The notes beneath the pieces were generated by a model. That model was not told where the DNA came from. It was given only the letters and a program-made list of their open reading frames with translations, and ran no database searches. DNA of 64,000 bases, from contig NZ_RMBX01000014.1 of assembly GCF_003807585.1 (NCBI RefSeq), forward strand, positions 62,001 through 126,000, in the 5' to 3' direction. The translations under genes and the position numbers were made by a program. The DNA is from Chitinophaga barathri (GTDB lineage Bacteria; Bacteroidota; Bacteroidia; Chitinophagales; Chitinophagaceae). Below are positions 59,151 through 64,000 of this stretch, one piece after another (within the stretch, counting starts at the first letter, position 1; each line of letters opens with the position of its first letter).

Positions 59151-60131
59151 TTAGTGGGAAAAGTATTGCATCACAATCACATAAACCAAAAGAATTACGT
59201 GTATTACGTTAGCTATGGTATTGTTAGTCACCGTCCAGAACACGTTCCCGGCAAACAGCGAGATGGGCAATACCGCCAGCACCCAATAATTGGGGCTGAA
59301 ATGGCCGCTGAAAAGCGGTATCAGCATGGCTACCAGCACATAGATCACTACAGTGGCCCATATCTTTCTTCCCTGGATCAGCATTTTCTTAAATGTCCGC
59401 TGCAGCATCAGCCAGCCGATCACAAAAAACAGCAGGTTGGTGATCAGGGCGCCCCAGACCTTGTAATCCGTGATCATCGGGAGGTGAAAACTGATCCGCG
59501 GCATGTCCAGGATCAGCTCCGTGCGGTTGGTGAGGAACAGGTAGGTGCCCAGCAGGTAAAACGGGCAGATGATGCCCAGCAGCCCGATGATCCATTCCGC
59601 CAGCCTGAAGGCGCGCATAATGAGCAGGCTCAGCAGCAGCAGCGCCAGGAACAGTACGGAAGGGAAATATACCAGCCCGCAGAGGCCCAGGGCGAACCCC
59701 ATGTTAAAAGCCACGTCCCGGGCGGAAGAGCGCATATAGAGGTCCGAAATGCTGGAAAATATCCAGAGCATCACGGTATTGACGATAAGAGCGGGGGAAA
59801 ACACGTTCCAGCCTTCCAGCAGCGAGGTGAACAGCAGGAAACACATGGCGGGCAGGTAAGTGTCTTTGGAAAACAGCCGGTGGTTGTTGATGATCCGGGT
59901 GAACAGCAGGGCTTGCAGGAACTGCAGCAGCAGTGCCAGGCAGGTGTAAAATAGGGCGCTTTTGCCGGCTATACCCTCCAGCCAACCCGTGATCTCCGTA
60001 TACAGCAGGCCTTCAGAACCGTCTGCCTGGTAAACGGCCGGGTGGATAAGGTAGTAGAATTTGACAAACAGCAGGTAGATGAACAGCAACAATACCGTCA
60101 GCGGATTGCCGGATCTGAAAAATTTTATCAC
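59151..60131 (-). CDS. DUF6427-family membrane protein
   Basis: A 326-residue polytopic membrane protein of the Bacteroidota family DUF6427. About nine to ten hydrophobic segments; family landmarks are the start MIKFFRSGNPLTVLLLF, LLYTEITGWL, VNTVMLWIFS, YFPSVLFLALLLLSLLIMRAF (in part) and HFSPNYWVLAVLPISLF. It starts with GTG. Function unknown. It follows the secreted protein gene by 15 bases and shares its transcript. Confidence 0.85.
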   Translation of the reverse strand: MIKFFRSGNPLTVLLLFIYLLFVKFYYLIHPAVYQADGSEGLLYTEITGWLEGIAGKSALFYTCLALLLQFLQALLFTRIINNHRLFSKDTYLPAMCFLLFTSLLEGWNVFSPALIVNTVMLWIFSSISDLYMRSSARDVAFNMGFALGLCGLVYFPSVLFLALLLLSLLIMRAFRLAEWIIGLLGIICPFYLLGTYLFLTNRTELILDMPRISFHLPMITDYKVWGALITNLLFFVIGWLMLQRTFKKMLIQGRKIWATVVIYVLVAMLIPLFSGHFSPNYWVLAVLPISLFAGNVFWTVTNNTIANVIHVILLVYVIVMQYFSH

Positions 60132-60146
60132 GATGCAAAGATGTGA

Positions 60147-61661
60147 TTAAAAGTCAATTTTAGCAAAGCAGATGTAGTTTCTGTAAATACAGGGTATCAG
60201 CACGCTCCGGGCGCTGATCTGCTTGCCATACCTGGGCATCCAGGAGAAACCTTTGTCCAGGTTGCGGAGGGTGGGCTTGCGGTTCACCTTGCCATCCGGC
60301 CCGATCGTGTTTTCGGTGAGCACGTATTGCCGGCGGTCCAGCTCGTTGAAGAGGAAGTGCAGCTCGCTGCCCACGTTCACCAGCATATAACTGAGGTAAA
60401 GGTCTGCCCCGTCGTCAAACTGGCTTTTGTGCACGAAGTTGCTGTATTGCAGGTCGCCGTTTTCGTCGTAGCTCAGGATGGCCACATTGTCGTAGTGATA
60501 ACGGGTGCCCTGTCCGTCGTTCCAGCCGTAGGGGTTATAATAGTACGGGGAATAGGGTGAATAATAATAAGGATTGTACCCGCCATACCCGCCGTACATA
60601 TAGTTCCAGCGGTTCCAGGGCTGGCTGCGGGAAGTAGTGTAATAAGACTCGGCGGTGAGCAGGAAGCCCCCGTTTGCCGTATTCACGATCCTGCGGATAA
60701 AATAATCGTTGAAAGCGGCGGAGGTGGAAGCATCGCCGCGGGCGCTCTGTTTCAGTTCGGGGCTGAAGGGTGTCAGTTTTTCAAACATGCGTTCCCGTTT
60801 GCCGTAATCCAGGCGCATTACGTACAGCCCGTCCACGTTGCCGCGTTTCTGTTTGTAGAAAAAGGCCGTCACCAGCACCTGTTTGTCCTGGTTATCCAGC
60901 TTCAGTTTCACTTCATCCAGCAGCAGGTTTTTGGTTTCGAAGTGCGCGGTTTCAAAGGAATCCACTACCGCCCTTTTGATCACCACTTCGCCGTTCACGA
61001 TATAATCCCGGTTGGTAGTGCGGTCCAGTTTGGTAAAGAGCAGGTCGCCCTCGTTGTTCAGGGTGAAATTGCTGAGGAACTGGCGTTTCCCTTCCATGGG
61101 CAGGGATACGCGGCTGTTGTTCACAAGGTTGAAGGAGCTGTCGTACAGGAAGGTGTAAAACACGTTGTCGTTCTCCTTGTCCTGGTTGATCTTGTATACG
61201 AGGATCCGGTTTTTGTCTTCAGACACTTCCACGGAATATATCTTGTTCTCTTTTGAAAAGTTGCCGATGCGGGTGGAATCCACCATTACAGGGGCGGAGG
61301 TGAAGGTCCCGTTTGGAGTTACTTCTCCCACGAAGCTGTACACTGCGTCCCTGCGCTGGAACTGGTAGATCATAAAAGCCCTGTCCGGGTAGGCCACAAA
61401 GTCCACGCTGATCAGCTTTTTAGGCAGGAAGTCCAGCTTCACGCGGTCTTTCAGCTGCATGGCGTTGTCGTATACGGAAATATTATATTCTCCACGGTCT
61501 GCCTTGTAAACCAGAATGTTACCGGCCATCCTGCCGATAATTTCGAATTCGGTGGTTTTGTAATCATCCCTTTCCGGCTCTGAGTAAGTAATCTTCTGGG
61601 CGTTGGCTACCGCACTGCACAGCAACAGCACACAAATTTGCACGATATGACGAATGCGCAT
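60147..61661 (-). CDS. Secreted protein of unknown function with Tyr/Gly-rich insert
   Basis: A 504-residue exported protein (signal peptide MRIRHIVQICVLLLCSAVANAQ). Most of it alternates strands with turns (NISVYDNAMQLKDRVKLDF, YSVEVSEDKNRILVYKINQDKEND in part), consistent with a beta-propeller-like fold. Around residues 365-395 lies a low-complexity insert of Tyr, Gly, Pro, Asn and Ser (YGGYGGYNPYYYSPYSPYYY). I do not recognise a family with known function. Start at 61661 (ATG) rather than a TTG at 61667. A perfect promoter stands at 61730-61760; the DUF6427 gene follows. Confidence 0.75.
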   Translation of the reverse strand: MRIRHIVQICVLLLCSAVANAQKITYSEPERDDYKTTEFEIIGRMAGNILVYKADRGEYNISVYDNAMQLKDRVKLDFLPKKLISVDFVAYPDRAFMIYQFQRRDAVYSFVGEVTPNGTFTSAPVMVDSTRIGNFSKENKIYSVEVSEDKNRILVYKINQDKENDNVFYTFLYDSSFNLVNNSRVSLPMEGKRQFLSNFTLNNEGDLLFTKLDRTTNRDYIVNGEVVIKRAVVDSFETAHFETKNLLLDEVKLKLDNQDKQVLVTAFFYKQKRGNVDGLYVMRLDYGKRERMFEKLTPFSPELKQSARGDASTSAAFNDYFIRRIVNTANGGFLLTAESYYTTSRSQPWNRWNYMYGGYGGYNPYYYSPYSPYYYNPYGWNDGQGTRYHYDNVAILSYDENGDLQYSNFVHKSQFDDGADLYLSYMLVNVGSELHFLFNELDRRQYVLTENTIGPDGKVNRKPTLRNLDKGFSWMPRYGKQISARSVLIPCIYRNYICFAKIDF

Positions 61662-61729
61662 GGACAATTATTTAAGGTTAGATACAGGATAAACGTTGAA
61701 TGTATCAGTTTTATGCATAGTTCTGCTTT

Positions 61730-61760
61730 CAAACCTACACGAAAATTACGTTATTGCAAA
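61730..61760 (-). promoter_or_regulatory. Consensus promoter of the secreted protein-DUF6427 operon
   Basis: Minus strand reads TTTG-N19-TAGGTTTG, exact for both elements and spacing; leader of about 65 bases. Confidence 0.75.
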
Positions 61761-61819
61761 GCACTAAGAACGGGGCGCAATTTATTGTGTAATTTTATTG
61801 GCAAAACGTTGGCGTTATT

Positions 61820-62740
61820 ATGATGGATACGGTATTAGTTACGGGTGGCACGGGCCTGGTGGGGCAGGCTTTGACGGCTTTGCTGCTGGAGAAAGGCTAC
61901 CATGTGATCGTGCTCACCCGCGGCAAAAGAACTTCTTCCCACCCCAACCTGCGTTTCGCGCAGTGGGACCCTGCCCGCAAATCGCTGGATATCACGGCGC
62001 TGCAGGCGGCGGACCATATCATTCACCTGGCCGGTGCAAACGTGGCAGACGGCCGCTGGACCAAAAAACGCAAACAGGAGATACTGGACAGCCGGGTGGA
62101 AAGCAGCAACCTCCTCTACGACAGCCTCCGCCAGCACCCGAACAAGGTCCGGAAAGTGATCAGCGCCTCCGCCACCGGCTACTACGGCCAATATACAGGC
62201 AAGGTGTTCACCGAAAACGATCCCCCCGCCAGCGATTTCCTGGGCACTACCTGCAAAGCCTGGGAAGACAGTGTGCGCCAGATGGAAACGCTGGGCAAAA
62301 CAGTGGTCATCCTCCGCACAGGCATTGTACTGAGCCTGAAAGGCAGCGCCCTCAGGGAATTCCACAAGCCCGTGAAGCTCGGCTTCGCCACAGTGATGGG
62401 CAATGGCGACCAGTTTGTGAGCTGGATACACCTGCAGGACCTGGTGCGTTTGTACTTCAACGCGCTGCTGAACGACCAGCTGCACGGCGCTTATAACGCA
62501 GTGGCCCCCCGCCCGGTGACGAACCGGGAGCTGGTGCTTACGCTGGCCCGCGCTGTAAAAGGCAACAGTTTCATCACGGTGCATATACCGGTCTTTGCGC
62601 TGAAAGTGGCGCTGGGCGAGATGAGCGTCGAAGTCTTAAAAAGCGTGAAAGTCTCTTCTGAAAAAATACAACAGACGGGTTTTGTGTTCTCCTACCCCGA
62701 CGTGGAAAGCGCTATCAAACAGATCGTATCCAATCCCTGA
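61820..62740 (+). CDS. TIGR01777-family SDR epimerase-like protein
   Basis: A 306-residue NAD(P)-binding protein of the extended short-chain dehydrogenase type, related to E. coli YfcH. Rossmann motif VTGGTGLVGQAL (residues 6-17), catalytic-type SATGYYG in place of YxxxK, and a C-terminal DUF1731 helix (ALGEMSVEVLKSVKVSSEKI in part). The reaction is unknown. Two ATG codons in a row start the gene; either works. It is divergent from the secreted protein gene. Confidence 0.92.
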   Translation: MMDTVLVTGGTGLVGQALTALLLEKGYHVIVLTRGKRTSSHPNLRFAQWDPARKSLDITALQAADHIIHLAGANVADGRWTKKRKQEILDSRVESSNLLYDSLRQHPNKVRKVISASATGYYGQYTGKVFTENDPPASDFLGTTCKAWEDSVRQMETLGKTVVILRTGIVLSLKGSALREFHKPVKLGFATVMGNGDQFVSWIHLQDLVRLYFNALLNDQLHGAYNAVAPRPVTNRELVLTLARAVKGNSFITVHIPVFALKVALGEMSVEVLKSVKVSSEKIQQTGFVFSYPDVESAIKQIVSNP

Positions 62741-62793
62741 CCGTCTTTTTCCTTGTCCAATACTGGTATTCACTGATTGTAAGGCGATAGTAT

Positions 62794-64000
62794 TTAAGCT
62801 CCCAGGGCCGCCTGCAGGGCTTTGGCTTTCAGCAGGCATTCCTCCCATTCCTTTTCCGGATCGCTGTAGAATGTGATGGCGGAGCCCGTCTGGATGGAGA
62901 TGTATGGGGTTTCCGCATTGTAGAGGATACTTCGTATCACCACGTTAAAATCAAAATCACCTTCCGGTGTAATATAACCTACCGCGCCGGAAAACAATCC
63001 CCGCCTGGTTCTTTCATATTGTTCGATCAGTTCCATCACGCGCAGTTTGGGCGCGCCGGTCATAGAGCCCATGGGAAAGGCGTGCCTGATCGCGTCCGTG
63101 AAATGGTGTTCAGGGCTGAGTATAGCCGTCACCGTGGAGATCATATGATGTACCTGCGGGAAGGTGTAGATGCCGAAAAGTTCTTCCACTTTTACAGAGC
63201 CCTGTACGGCGGTTTTGGACAGGTCGTTTCGCACGAGGTCCACGATCATCACATTTTCGGACTGTTCTTTCGGGCTGTTGCGGAGGCCCTGCCGCAGGGC
63301 CGCATCTGCCTGCGTGTCCGCGGCGCGGCGGGCGGTGCCTTTGATGGGCTGGCTGATGATGGTATTGCCTTTTTTGCGCAGGAACCTTTCCGGGCTGGAG
63401 CAGGCGAGGCTGCGGAGGCCGAGGCGGTAATAAGCCGCGAAGGGCGAAGGGTTCAGGACGTTCAGCCGGAGGAACAGGGCCAGCGGGTCCGCAATGGGCG
63501 CCCTTGCGAATTGTTCGCGGCAGAAGTTCACCTCATAACAATCTCCCTTGCGGATATGCTCCCGTAAGGCCCTCACCGCATCCAGGTAGGCTGTGCGCCC
63601 CAGGTGAGCGTCGAGGGCAGATACGGGGCTGGTATTGGCCAAAGAAGGGGCCTCCTGCCTGAGGCAGTCAGAGTATATTTCCTGTGCTTCTTTTTCCGTG
63701 AGGGAGGGGCCGCTGATGTGCAGCTCATTTTGCCGGAGCTGGAGGAGGTAGCGGGGCCTGAAAAAGGCCATATCCGGGAAACCGACACCGTCCGGGTGGG
63801 TGGAGCGGAGTTTTTCGGTTTCGTTTTTAAGATCGTAGCCCAGGTGGCCGAAAAGCCAGCCGGGGCGGGCGGAATGGAATTCCTTTAATTGTTGAAACGC
63901 GGTACCGGCGCTGCATTGCAGCACTTCCACGGCATCCGCGGCGAGCAGTGCTTCAGCGCCCGAGCCGGTGAGCCGGTAATCGTTATTGTCCAAAAAACAA
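62794..64000 (-). CDS. pabB: Aminodeoxychorismate synthase component I (partial)
   Basis: Converts chorismate with ammonia to 4-amino-4-deoxychorismate for folate. Chorismate-enzyme fold with PIKGTARR (Lys marks PabB against the Ala of anthranilate synthase), IVDLVRNDL, GSMTGAPKLRVMELI and IQTGSAITFYSDPEKEWEE. The frame stays open to the window edge (CFLDNNDY), and the family has about 20 more N-terminal residues, so the gene is cut at its 5' end; a TTG at 63993 is not the true start. The PabA glutaminase partner is not seen. Confidence 0.93.
   Translation of the reverse strand, partial: CFLDNNDYRLTGSGAEALLAADAVEVLQCSAGTAFQQLKEFHSARPGWLFGHLGYDLKNETEKLRSTHPDGVGFPDMAFFRPRYLLQLRQNELHISGPSLTEKEAQEIYSDCLRQEAPSLANTSPVSALDAHLGRTAYLDAVRALREHIRKGDCYEVNFCREQFARAPIADPLALFLRLNVLNPSPFAAYYRLGLRSLACSSPERFLRKKGNTIISQPIKGTARRAADTQADAALRQGLRNSPKEQSENVMIVDLVRNDLSKTAVQGSVKVEELFGIYTFPQVHHMISTVTAILSPEHHFTDAIRHAFPMGSMTGAPKLRVMELIEQYERTRRGLFSGAVGYITPEGDFDFNVVIRSILYNAETPYISIQTGSAITFYSDPEKEWEECLLKAKALQAALGA

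Noticed and set aside
63991..63993. TTG as the true start of pabB
   Set aside because: The frame stays open beyond it to the window edge with family-like residues (CFLDNNDY), so the gene is simply cut by the window.

Overview
The window comes from a member of the Bacteroidota, most likely a Chitinophaga-like Chitinophagaceae. The signs are a SusC/SusD pair, DUF5017 and DUF6427 proteins, abundant fused histidine kinase/receiver proteins, a single-exon primary sigma factor of the short Bacteroidota type, and promoters of the Bacteroidota form TTTG-N19-TAnnTTTG (found upstream of rpsP, rpoD, an arsR operon and others). There is no prophage, IS transposase or CRISPR array; the window is chromosomal.

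Layout. 1-5.2 kb: housekeeping genes on the minus strand (tatA fragment, rpsP-rimM-trmD-rplS, ffh, rpoD). 5.5-10.6 kb: a START-like protein, an unknown protein, and a plus-strand envelope-lipid group (LptF/G permease, PAP2 phosphatase, GT39 glycosyltransferase). 10.7-11.4 kb: an exported superoxide dismutase with an inverted repeat over its promoter. 12.1-17.6 kb: a tight five-gene plus-strand cluster with an E1/ThiF-like adenylating enzyme, a GNAT/FeeM-like acyltransferase, a 7TMR-DISM histidine kinase, a receiver-kinase fusion and a lone receiver; this is the best candidate for an undescribed signal-synthesis-and-sensing system. 17.7-21.2 kb: a minus-strand HtrA protease next to its likely two-component system.

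21.2-24.3 kb: a promoter-terminator unit without a credible protein (candidate structured small RNA), tRNA-Ala(GGC), and an ArsR-SRPBCC-hydrolase operon with twin operators flanking the -7 box. 24.3-30.2 kb: a LamG-endonuclease/exonuclease/phosphatase protein, a PepSY membrane protein, a small lipoprotein and an M3 peptidase (dcp). 30.3-31.0 kb: a non-coding stretch built almost wholly from five blocks of degenerate 11-bp tandem repeats, with two copies of one 18-bp palindrome between blocks; I know of no described element like it.

31-39.7 kb: a VOC protein, then a polysaccharide-utilisation locus (SusC, SusD, DUF5017, GH20 hexosaminidase) probably for N-acetylhexosamine glycans. 39.8-46.3 kb: a lone receiver and a minus-strand signalling operon (receiver-PAS-kinase, CHASE3 hybrid kinase with three receivers, CheR). 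46.5-54.5 kb: a response regulator, kinase, TolC, RND pump and membrane-fusion protein in one minus-strand run, with the same TTGAAG-N5-TTGAAG box before the regulator and before tolC. 54.6-64 kb: a lipoprotein, DsbD plus a separate DsbD-N-like protein, purQ, two envelope or secreted proteins of unknown role, a TIGR01777 epimerase and a truncated pabB.

Two copies of a 137-138-bp compound palindrome (23997 and 53618) lie in opposite orientation. All functional calls rest on reading the sequence and family knowledge; no searches or folding calculations were run.
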